Positions 1 through 5,231 of a stretch of DNA of 15,776 nt are shown here, piece after piece. The stretch is from an uncultured bacterium. GTDB lineage: Bacteria > Eisenbacteria > RBG-16-71-46 > CAIMUX01. A program made the position numbers and the translations under genes. Numbering within the stretch: position 1 is the stretch's first letter; each line of letters begins with the position of its first letter. The stretch is from NCBI GenBank assembly GCA_946886185.1, contig CAMPIC010000014.1, positions 1 to 15,776 of the forward strand, written 5' to 3'. Under the pieces are notes generated by a model, which had not been told where the DNA came from, did no database searches, and saw nothing but the letters and a program-made list of their open reading frames with translations.

Positions 1-1
1 G

Positions 2-370
2 CGTCTCGAGTGGCTCGGCAACCTTCCGCGGCCCATCGCGCTCCAGCGGCTGCGCCGATCCGATCTCCTCGTCAATTCTTCGCGCATCGAGGGGGGGGCC
101 AACGCGGTTTCCGAGGCGATCGCCCTCGGTGTTCCGGTGCTCGCTTCGGACATTCCCGGCAACGTGGGATTGCTCGGCGAGTCGTATCCTGGCTATTTCC
201 CGCGCGGCGATGAGGAGAGTCTCACCCTCCTGCTCCAACGTTGCGAAGAGGAACCGCGCTTCCTGCGTTCTCTGTCCCGGTACGTCGCGCGTCTCGCTCC
301 TCGATTCCACCCCGCGCGGGAGGCGCGATCCTGGAAGAAGCTGCTCGCCGAGCTCGGACTGACTCAATGA
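2..370 (+). CDS. SenB-like GT4 glycosyltransferase, 3' end (5' partial)
   Basis: The window opens inside a gene. Frame 2 reads 122 residues to TGA at 368-370. The segment has the C-terminal Rossmann half of a GT4 glycosyltransferase: an acidic motif EGGANAVSEA (E-x7-E type, which contacts the nucleotide-sugar) followed by GVPVLASDIPGNVGLLG. The run RIEGGANAVSEA ... ASDIPGNVGLLG ... YPGYFPRGDEE and the ending RLAPRFHPAREARSWKKLL match my recollection of the TIGR04348 / SenB group. SenB makes a selenosugar from selenophosphate and a UDP-sugar in selenoneine biosynthesis. The GT4 call is firm; SenB is an inference because the N-terminal half and any senA/senC neighbours lie outside the window. 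The enzyme would be cytosolic. Confidence 0.7.
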   Translation, partial: RLEWLGNLPRPIALQRLRRSDLLVNSSRIEGGANAVSEAIALGVPVLASDIPGNVGLLGESYPGYFPRGDEESLTLLLQRCEEEPRFLRSLSRYVARLAPRFHPAREARSWKKLLAELGLTQ

Positions 371-508
371 TTGCCCGACAAGGCCGCGAACCCAGGCCTG
401 CTCCGCCAACTCCACTTTCGTTGTCGCGTTCACCCGATGAGATGCGCCTCTACAGAGCGAGCCGGCGGGACGATCCGGGACGTCGAGAGATTCCGGCATG
501 CCGATCGG

Positions 509-628
509 TCCGCTCCGGTGATCGCTAGCCTCGCTGTCGGGGACACCTTCCTCCCCCTCGGAGACGCCACCGATCTCCAAGTCTTCGCCCGAGACCCGGA
601 GGGCTCTGCGCTCAGATATGCGTGTTCC
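509..628 (+). pseudogene. Possible Ig/PKD-like domain remnant
   Basis: In frame 2 this segment reads SAPVIASLAVGDTFLPLG, then ATDLQVFARDPEGSALRYACS. The pattern P-x-I-x-S-L ... G-x-x-x-x-L-x-V-x-A-x-DPEG-x-x-L-x-Y is typical of Ig-like, PKD or cadherin-like modules of secreted proteins. The flanking codons in the same frame do not look like protein, and no start codon with a ribosome site serves it, so it may be a leftover of a larger gene. The similarity is short and could be chance. Confidence 0.25.
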
Positions 629-841
629 AGCCGCCACCCTCCCCCTGGACACCGCGCGCGGACTGATCCCGCATCCTACTCCGTCGGATTCCTCGCCTCG
701 TTTGCGCTTCTGGCACGCGATCGCCGTTCCGGCATTGTTTCTGCTCCTGATGCAGCTCACGCAGGCACCTTGTCAGCGATTTTGGAGCGAATTGCGCCCA
801 GATGGGTTTATCAACCGGCTCCTCGTCCGGACGAAGTCTGC

Positions 842-846
842 GGAGG
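842..846 (+). promoter_or_regulatory. Ribosome-binding site that sets the MliC-gene start
   Basis: GGAGG lies five bases upstream of the ATG at 852. The same frame is open back to an ATG at 618, but no comparable site precedes it. The ATG at 852 also places a membrane anchor exactly at the N-terminus. Confidence 0.8.
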
Positions 847-851
847 TTTCG

Positions 852-1994
852 ATGACACGAAACGTGCTTGCCGTGACGCTCTTCTTCCTGCTCGCCGGGA
901 TCTCGGTCTGGTACCTCAACCGGCGATCTCCTGAGTCCCGACCTGCGCCTCAGGAAGTCCCGCTCTCGGAGAATGACCAAACGTTCGCGCCTGAAACACG
1001 AGTGGCTGTCACGTATCTCTGCAACGAAGGCAAGACGATAGAAGCGGTCTATTTCGAAGAGCATCATCCCAACGATCCGAACGAACGGGCGCGGCGAGTA
1101 CGTGCGCCAGGAGCGGCAGGTCTACAGCCGTCACGAGAGACGACACCGCGTCCGTCGGGTAGCGGGTCCGAGACATCGATTGGCACTTCGGGATCATCGG
1201 ATGCCGCTGCGTCATCCGCACAGGAGGTTCAGCCTGACAGCATTGGAAAGATACCTCCGGTTCCGCACGGCCGCGTCCACCTCCTCCTTTCCGATGGGCG
1301 AGAGATGACGCTCGCGCAGACCATCTCCGCGAGCGGTATCCGGTACTCCGACGGCAACCCGTCCGTTGCGGGAAGCGAGTCGTTCGTGTTCTGGTCCAAG
1401 GGAAACAGCGCGCTCGTCCTCGAGCACAACGTAGAGAAGTCGTATATCGGCTGCATCGCGATCGTTCCCGATCCCGGAGGTCTTTCGGGAACCTTCGCCA
1501 ACTCGAGCGAGGGATACTCGATCCGGTATCCATCCGCTTGGGAGATAGAGCCCGACTACACCTACGAGCTTCGACCCGGAGTCTCGATCCATGGAGTCAA
1601 GTTCCGCGTGCCCGACAGCCTGGCCGCCGGCTCCAATCTCTCCGCGGACTCCGGAATCTCCGTCGAGACCATTTACGTCCCCAATCTGGCGAGATCCGGG
1701 TTCAGCGACTCCTGCTCAGCGCGCGCGTTTCTGAGCGCCCCGCGAACAGTGGAAGAAGCGACCGAGGACGGAGTGGAGTACTCCATCGCCACCTCGATCG
1801 AAGCAGCCGCGGGAAATCGGTACGAGGAGATCGTCTACGTCGTGAAAGGCACCGAACCGTGTCTGGCGGTCCGGTACTTCATCCACTACGGAGCGATCGG
1901 AAACTACGAACCGGGCGCCGTCGAGGAATTCAATCGCGACTCGCTCCTCGAACGCCTCGACACGATCCGCTGCACCCTCACAAACGCGCCTTGA
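852..1994 (+). CDS. Membrane-anchored MliC (lysozyme inhibitor) domain protein with extra C-terminal domain
   Basis: The product has 380 residues. Residues 3-22 are a single hydrophobic helix with no lipobox Cys, so the protein is probably held in the inner membrane with its bulk in the periplasm. Residues 51-202 read as an MliC domain: VAVTYLC with Cys57, then VHLLLSDGREMTL, the family stretch TISASGIRYSDG (158-168), FWSKG, and Cys201 as the likely disulfide partner. MliC proteins block C-type lysozyme by inserting the conserved Ser/Lys loop into its active site. Between the first and second MliC strands there is a Ser/Gly/Pro-rich insert (about 75-132). Residues 215-376 form a second domain (GYSIRYPSAWEIEP ... 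GNRYEEIVY ... RYFIHYGAIGNYEPG) that I recall beside MliC in other bacteria; its function is unknown to me. It is followed by a separate toxin-antitoxin operon. Confidence 0.8.
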   Translation: MTRNVLAVTLFFLLAGISVWYLNRRSPESRPAPQEVPLSENDQTFAPETRVAVTYLCNEGKTIEAVYFEEHHPNDPNERARRVRAPGAAGLQPSRETTPRPSGSGSETSIGTSGSSDAAASSAQEVQPDSIGKIPPVPHGRVHLLLSDGREMTLAQTISASGIRYSDGNPSVAGSESFVFWSKGNSALVLEHNVEKSYIGCIAIVPDPGGLSGTFANSSEGYSIRYPSAWEIEPDYTYELRPGVSIHGVKFRVPDSLAAGSNLSADSGISVETIYVPNLARSGFSDSCSARAFLSAPRTVEEATEDGVEYSIATSIEAAAGNRYEEIVYVVKGTEPCLAVRYFIHYGAIGNYEPGAVEEFNRDSLLERLDTIRCTLTNAP

Positions 1995-2012
1995 CGACAC
2001 ATCGACTCGACT

Positions 2013-2028
2013 GGGACGAGCGCGTCCC
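2013..2028 (+). terminator. Short GC hairpin after the MliC gene
   Basis: GGGACG and CGTCCC form a perfect 6-bp stem around a 4-base loop (AGCG), 18 bases after the MliC-gene stop. The following bases (TATAG) are not T-rich, so this is at best a weak or Rho-assisted terminator. Confidence 0.3.
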
Positions 2029-2095
2029 TATAGACCACCGCCTTCAATAGAGGACACCGTCGACAGAACTGTTTCCGGACGACCAGAAAGACCCG

Positions 2096-2124
2096 TTGAC
2101 GGCCAGCGGTACGATTAGTATCAT
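2096..2124 (+). promoter_or_regulatory. Sigma70-like promoter of the toxin-antitoxin operon, leaderless geometry
   Basis: TTGACG (2096-2101) and TATCAT (2119-2124) are separated by exactly 17 bases, close to the consensus -35/-10 pair. Transcription would start about seven bases after the -10 box, at or next to the antitoxin ATG at 2131. There is no Shine-Dalgarno sequence in the ten bases before that ATG, so the message is predicted to be leaderless. A small inverted repeat (TAC-GATTA-GTA, 2110-2120) lies between the boxes, where a ribbon-helix-helix antitoxin could bind and autorepress; its 3-bp arms are too short to be sure. Confidence 0.6.
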
Positions 2125-2130
2125 TTCGGT

Positions 2131-2385
2131 ATGAAAGCCAATACCAAGTCCAGCATCACTCTTCCTCCGGATGAGCTGAAGCTTGTGATCGAGCTCCAAA
2201 AGAAGCTCAAGGCCAAGAGCAAGGTAGAAGTCGTCCGTCGCGGTCTCAAGCTGCTCAAGGAAACCACGGATCGCGACAGACTTCGGGAGGCATTTCGACA
2301 AGCGTCGAACGCGACCAGGGCCTCGCTCGCCGCGGAATTGGACGAGCTCGACGAGCTCACCTCCGAAGGTCTCGGGGACCGATGA
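2131..2385 (+). CDS. Ribbon-helix-helix type antitoxin
   Basis: The product has 84 residues. Residues 6-45 fit a ribbon-helix-helix DNA-binding fold: a short beta strand (SSITLPPDE), then two helices with the pattern EVVRRGLKLLKE seen in this fold. Residues 46-84 are a charged, Leu/Glu/Asp-rich tail of the kind that wraps and inhibits a MazF toxin. The gene overlaps the toxin gene by four bases (ATGA), the usual coupling of such pairs. The antitoxin probably dimerises on its own promoter. The start is the ATG at 2131; it lacks a Shine-Dalgarno sequence and probably sits at the mRNA 5' end. The toxin-antitoxin call rests mainly on the neighbour. Confidence 0.85.
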   Translation: MKANTKSSITLPPDELKLVIELQKKLKAKSKVEVVRRGLKLLKETTDRDRLREAFRQASNATRASLAAELDELDELTSEGLGDR

Positions 2386-2732
2386 AGATCCGGCACGGAA
2401 TCCTCTATCTGGCCGATCTGAACCCTCGCTCTGGGACCGAGCCAGGAAAGACGCGTCCCGTTCTCGTCGTCCAGACCGACCTGCTGAACGAGGCAAACCA
2501 CCCATCCACCTGGATCGTTCCGTGCACGACACGTCTGACGGGAGAGAGTGTCTTACGCGTCGTTCTGCCTCGGAACATCGCGGGAAACCGCGAGGACTGC
2601 GAGGTCATGATCGACCAGAGCCGCGCGATCGACAATCGGCACTTCGCTCGAGCCCTGAAACCGCTTCCACCAAGCCTGCTTCGGGAAGTCGAACAGAAGC
2701 TTCGCCTGCTAGGCGAACTGCAGCATCAGTAG
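2382..2732 (+). CDS. MazF/PemK-family endoribonuclease toxin
   Basis: The product has 116 residues, normal for MazF. Family signatures are in order: the N-terminal strand GILYLADLNP, the loop SGTEPGKTRPVLVVQ (17-31, with conserved Arg25-Pro26), the central stretch WIVPCTT (44-50) with the Thr pair at the catalytic strand, and VMIDQSRAID (75-84), equivalent to the widespread V-x-x-DQ-x-R-x-x-D motif. MazF toxins cut single-stranded RNA at short sequences and arrest growth when the antitoxin is degraded. The ATG at 2382 overlaps the antitoxin stop, and GGGGA at 2374-2378 lies just upstream. All key residues I can recognise are present, so the toxin is likely active. Confidence 0.92.
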   Translation: MKIRHGILYLADLNPRSGTEPGKTRPVLVVQTDLLNEANHPSTWIVPCTTRLTGESVLRVVLPRNIAGNREDCEVMIDQSRAIDNRHFARALKPLPPSLLREVEQKLRLLGELQHQ

Positions 2733-2770
2733 CAGCTCGTCGCCAAGAATCGAATGCGGACGTGGGCGCA

Positions 2771-2801
2771 AAGTGCGTCAAGCTCGCGACGTGACGCATT
2801 T
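2771..2801 (+). terminator. Hairpin after mazF, possible bidirectional terminator
   Basis: AAGTGCGTCA (2771-2780) pairs with TGACGCATTT (2792-2801) over ten positions with one G-U wobble, around an 11-base loop. It lies about 40 bases after the toxin stop. The arms carry A's on the left and T's on the right, as in a bidirectional terminator, but the T-run is only three to four bases. Confidence 0.45.
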
Positions 2802-2807
2802 CGACCG

Positions 2808-2892
2808 GATCAACTCCGCACGAGCGGGCGGTACTTGATCCGGTGCGGCTGGTCCGCGTCGGCGCCGAGCCGCTGACGCTTGTTCTTCTCGT
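2808..2892 (-). repeat. Partial duplicate of the ettA 3' end (copy 1)
   Basis: These 85 bases match 13717-13801 with only two differences (positions 2813 and 2840). On the minus strand they encode the last residues of EttA ([19 protein letters not shown] and the final five) including the stop. The match stops abruptly at 2892/2893, where the ettA copy goes on into YQDYE and this copy changes to unrelated sequence. The near identity means the duplication is recent or held similar by recombination. Confidence 0.95.
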
Positions 2893-3102
2893 CTAGGAAC
2901 CCACGCTGCAGCAGTGGCGACATCGCAACGAATCTGGTCTCAGCGCGGACTCGAGGTTCAGCGATGTCGATCTCAAGCTGCCTGCTGAATTGGGAGATGT
3001 CCTCTGGACACAACGATGCTCGTGTTGGGTCGTCGCGACGGCACGCAACACGATTCCCGTAAAGCGGTCGATCAGGTATCTTCGCACCGGCCAAGGAATG
3101 CG
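2893..3102. other. Unassigned segment between the ettA-tail copy and the helicase remnant
   Basis: No gene is recognised. On the minus strand a frame open from 3124 down into the ettA-tail copy includes a protein-like run (EDISQFSRQLEIDIAEPRV, then RAETRFVAMSPLLQRGFLD). This could be the end of another displaced gene joined to the ettA tail. A second minus frame (IGQHRIPWPVRRYLIDRF) also reads smoothly but I cannot place it. Confidence 0.35.
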
Positions 3103-3274
3103 ATGCTGACCGATCACCAGCCAAGTACTTCGCTCATGAGCTGACCAAGCGCTGCGCTTCCGACAACGCCGCGAAACTGGCCGGTGTCGTTGCGAGCGCG
3201 CAGGTCGATCTGAACCCGCACCAGATCGACGCGGCCCTCTTCGCGTTCAACTCCCCCGGGGAGCGATCCTGGCG
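3103..3274 (+). pseudogene. SNF2/DEAD-type helicase, N-terminal remnant
   Basis: Starting at ATG 3103 and allowing two one-base frameshifts (near 3122 and in the C/G run at 3252-3260), the segment reads MLTDHQP, then KYFAHELTKRCASDN, AQVDLNPHQIDAALFAF, NSP, RGAILA. This is the typical opening of SNF2-like helicases found in defence and restriction clusters, in which the next residues would be the Walker A region (DEVGLGKT). Here the sequence switches before Walker A at about 3275, so the motor is missing and the fragment cannot work. It is joined directly to a type III Res remnant. The family is recognised from memory of its N-terminus. Confidence 0.7.
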
Positions 3275-4135
3275 TTTCAACTGAACCGGAACAAGAGCGA
3301 GGACGGTCTGTACGATCTCGTCTCCGAGTATCTCCGGCGTCCGAACTTGCAGGCGCTTCCCGCGAGCCAGCGTTCCCTCATGACGCTCGAGACGTACGCC
3401 CGGGAGACGGGTCAGCCGATCGTGAAGCCGTTCGTGCTGGTGATCGCGAAGGACACGACCCATGCGGGCCAGCTCTTGGAACTGCTCCAGAGCGACGACT
3501 TCTTCCAAGGGCGGTATCGGGACAAGGTGATCCAGGTCGATTCGAGCAAGACCGGGGCAGACGAGGAGGCCATGATCGAGCGTCTCCTCAAGGTCGAGCA
3601 GTCGGACGATCCGACCGAGATCGTGATCCACGTCAACATGCTCAAGGAAGGTTGGGATGTTACCAACCTCTACACCATCGTGCCGCTCAGGGCGGCGGCG
3701 AATGCGCGGGTCCTGATCGAGTAGTCGATCGGTCGCGGACTGCGATTGCCCTATGGGAGGCGCACCCGTGTGACAGCGGTCGACCGGCTGAGCATCGTCG
3801 CGCACGATCGCTTCCAGGAGATCGTGGTCGAGCCGGCGCGGCCGGAGTCTCCGATCCGAATGCAGTCCGTGATCCTCGATCCGAGCGAGCTGGAGCACAG
3901 GACGAATGGTCGTCTTGCAGTCGCGGGTCGCCAACGCCCTCAGTATCCGGCCGGCCCATGTCTCGGCAACCACCAACGTGGCGGCTCTGACGAGCCCCGC
4001 GCATTCGAATCCCCCGCCGAGCAAGAAATCGCGAGACTTGCGTACGATCGGATCCGCGCCCTTTCGACGCGCGCGCTCCCCCTCGGTTCGCAAGAAATCG
4101 CGGATACCGCGTCCGCCTCTCTCTTTCGCTATGAT
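3275..4135 (+). pseudogene. Type III restriction-modification Res subunit (helicase), C-terminal remnant
   Basis: The frame that continues from the helicase remnant encodes the second RecA-like half of a Res-type SF2 helicase: KPFVLVIAKDTTHAGQLLEL, HVNMLKEGWDVTNLYTIVPL (motif V region), then RAAANARVLIE. A TAG at 3722-3724 stands where the family has Gln in EQSIGRGLRLPYG (motif VI); after it the same frame goes on with SIGRGLRLPYG and VDRLSIVAHDRFQEIV. Near 3903 the likeness moves to another frame (VVLQSRVANALSIRPAHVS) and near 4000 it returns (ESPAEQEIARLAYDRIRAL). One nonsense codon, two frameshifts and loss of the N-terminal half make it a clear pseudogene. Res subunits cut or translocate DNA together with a Mod methyltransferase, which is absent here. 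The 3' limit is approximate. Confidence 0.85.
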
Positions 4136-4139
4136 GTAA

Positions 4140-4747
4140 ATGGCGACAACTTGGAGGTACATTCCGATTTTCCCGTCGATCTTCGAGTTCGGCAAGACAG
4201 TGCTTGAGGTCGTGGCGTCATCTGCGCGCTTGCCAATCAACCGCGAGGCCCTGGCTCTTGTCTCACTCGCGGTCTTCCTGGTGTCCGAGTCCCACGCTGG
4301 CCCTGGGACAGGCGCTGACAACCTTACCGGGACGCCCGACGCGGCCCAACGCTGGATCGAACGCGGCCAGACGCACCTCGAAAACGGCCAATCGCGTGCC
4401 GCCAGGAAATGCTTCGAGACCGCGGTCCAGGAGCGGCTGGATGCCTTCGGTGTGAACGATACTCGTTCAGCCGAAGCAATCGTGGAGCTTGGAGTAGCCG
4501 AGTATGAACTCGGTGACTTTGCACGTAGCGACAGCTTGCTGACGTTGGCCTACGGTGTATTCCAGCAATGTGTCCCCCAGTGCGCGTCTTCTCTCTGTGA
4601 GGTGATGACCGATTTCGCGGAAGTGCGTCGCAAGAGAGCCAGGTATGGTGAGGCGGAGGAACTCTTTCTGCGGGCTCTTGCCGTTGCGGATTCCACCCCC
4701 AAACTCGACGAAGTTGTGCGTGCGGCGCTCCTCAACAACTTTGCTGG
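4140..4747 (+). pseudogene. Exported TPR-repeat protein, truncated
   Basis: This frame encodes a hydrophobic signal-like segment (ALALVSLAVFLVSESHAG, about residues 37-54) followed by tetratricopeptide-like helical pairs: about residues 70-104 (AAQRWIERGQTHLENGQ...), 110-145 and 160-200 (EAEELFLRALAVAD...LNN). TPRs are protein-interaction scaffolds; no specific partner can be named. The likeness stops at ALLNNFAG, about 4745, where another gene's 3' end begins in a different phase. The start is unclear: ATG 4140 has no ribosome site, while GTG 4200 would give a shorter leader before the signal segment. The frame runs on to 4931, but those residues (Arg/Ser/Thr-rich) are the wrong phase of the neighbouring fragment. 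Confidence 0.6.
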
Positions 4748-4960
4748 CCCGACGCAACGCGCCCGCCGTCGGATCTCTTCCTTGATCACCTGCAAGAGGA
4801 TTTGTGGCCGGAGCACCAGATCGAAATGCCCGTGCAGTACTGGCCGGTGTTTCCGAAGCGCCTCATTCGCTTGTCGGCCGCGATCTACAATCACGCCGAC
4901 GAATATCACAAGCTCGCGGACGCGCTGGTAGAGCAAATAGGGCGGGAGTCCGGCCCATGA
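4748..4960 (+). pseudogene. Class V aminotransferase (isopenicillin-N epimerase-like), C-terminal remnant
   Basis: Frame 2 reads PDATRPPSDLFLDHLQEDLW, then PEHQIEMPVQYWPVFPKRLI, then RLSAAIYNHADEYHKLADAL and a stop TGA at 4958-4960. The pattern L-x-x-x-x-x-x-x-IE-(V/M)-PV-x-x-WP-x-x-P-x-R-L-(L/I)-R-(I/L)-SA-x-x-YN-x-x-x-EY-x-x-LA-x-AL is the usual end of PLP-dependent class V aminotransferases of the isopenicillin-N epimerase type. Only about 70 of roughly 400 residues remain; the PLP-binding Lys is absent. It is fused out of phase to the truncated TPR gene at about 4745, so it has no start of its own. Confidence 0.75.
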
Positions 4961-5063
4961 CTGTCCAGAAGTGGGATAAGAGCACGATCGGCGAGTTGCG
5001 GTAGTTCGATGTTCGCGGGTGGCTGGTCCAGCCCAGCTCCCGATGACGGATCGGCCGACTTTT

Positions 5064-5095
5064 TTGGTCCCGCTCACGAGAGCCTGGTGTACAAT
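5064..5095 (+). promoter_or_regulatory. Weak candidate promoter for the C25-like gene
   Basis: TACAAT at 5090-5095 is a good -10 match. The nearest -35-like element is TTGGTC at 5064-5069, but the 20-base spacer is longer than usual. It would give a leader of about 130 bases that contains the hairpin at 5158-5188. The rest of 4961-5231 shows no gene. Confidence 0.3.
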
Positions 5096-5157
5096 GGCCC
5101 CGCACCATGCATGAGTCCTGGGGAGGCGCAGGTCATCATTCATCCTTAAGCCGCCGT

Positions 5158-5188
5158 TGTGCGCGCTCAACTGTCAGGAGCGCGCACA
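5158..5188 (+). promoter_or_regulatory. Perfect 11-bp hairpin in the C25-like gene leader
   Basis: TGTGCGCGCTC and GAGCGCGCACA pair perfectly over 11 bp around a 9-base loop (AACTGTCAG). The hairpin ends 32 bases before the ribosome site AGGAGG (5221-5226) of the large gene. No T-run follows, so it is more likely an mRNA-stabilising or regulatory 5' structure, or an inverted binding site, than an intrinsic terminator. Confidence 0.5.
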
Positions 5189-5220
5189 GGAGGTGCCCGG
5201 TTCACCGCAGAACCGATAGC

Positions 5221-5226
5221 AGGAGG
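5221..5226 (+). promoter_or_regulatory. Strong ribosome-binding site of the C25-like gene
   Basis: AGGAGG lies five bases before the ATG at 5232, an ideal spacing. It fixes the start and gives a signal peptide at the exact N-terminus. Confidence 0.85.
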
Positions 5227-5231
5227 CCCGC

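Larger units (their letters stand above)
371..851. other. Region without a recognised intact gene
   Basis: This 481-base stretch separates the glycosyltransferase stop from the MliC-domain gene. Open frames run through it in more than one phase, but none has a good start and ribosome site. One short stretch (509-628) looks like part of an Ig-like domain and is listed separately. The frame that continues into the MliC gene could be read from an ATG at 618, but it lacks a ribosome-binding site there. I see no tRNA, no convincing promoter and no hairpin with a T-run. Confidence 0.5.

Noticed and set aside
618..851. N-terminal extension of the MliC protein to an ATG at 618
   Set aside because: There is no ribosome site there, while a GGAGG lies five bases before the ATG at 852, which gives a clean membrane anchor.
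371..934. Open frame of 187 codons after the glycosyltransferase
   Set aside because: Its start (TTG) is unsupported and it overlaps the better-supported MliC gene; only the short Ig-like stretch looks protein-like.
3134..4321. Minus-strand open frame of 395 codons
   Set aside because: It is antisense to recognisable helicase, Res and TPR remnants; its residue make-up (Arg/Asp/His/Leu) is that of a mirror frame.
4748..4931. Last ~60 residues of the 263-codon TPR frame as real protein
   Set aside because: The residues are Arg/Ser/Thr/Cys-rich and the neighbouring phase encodes a recognisable aminotransferase C-terminus.
5051..5066. Intrinsic terminator at TCGGCCGA followed by a T-run
   Set aside because: The 8-bp palindrome leaves no loop, so no stable hairpin forms before the T's.
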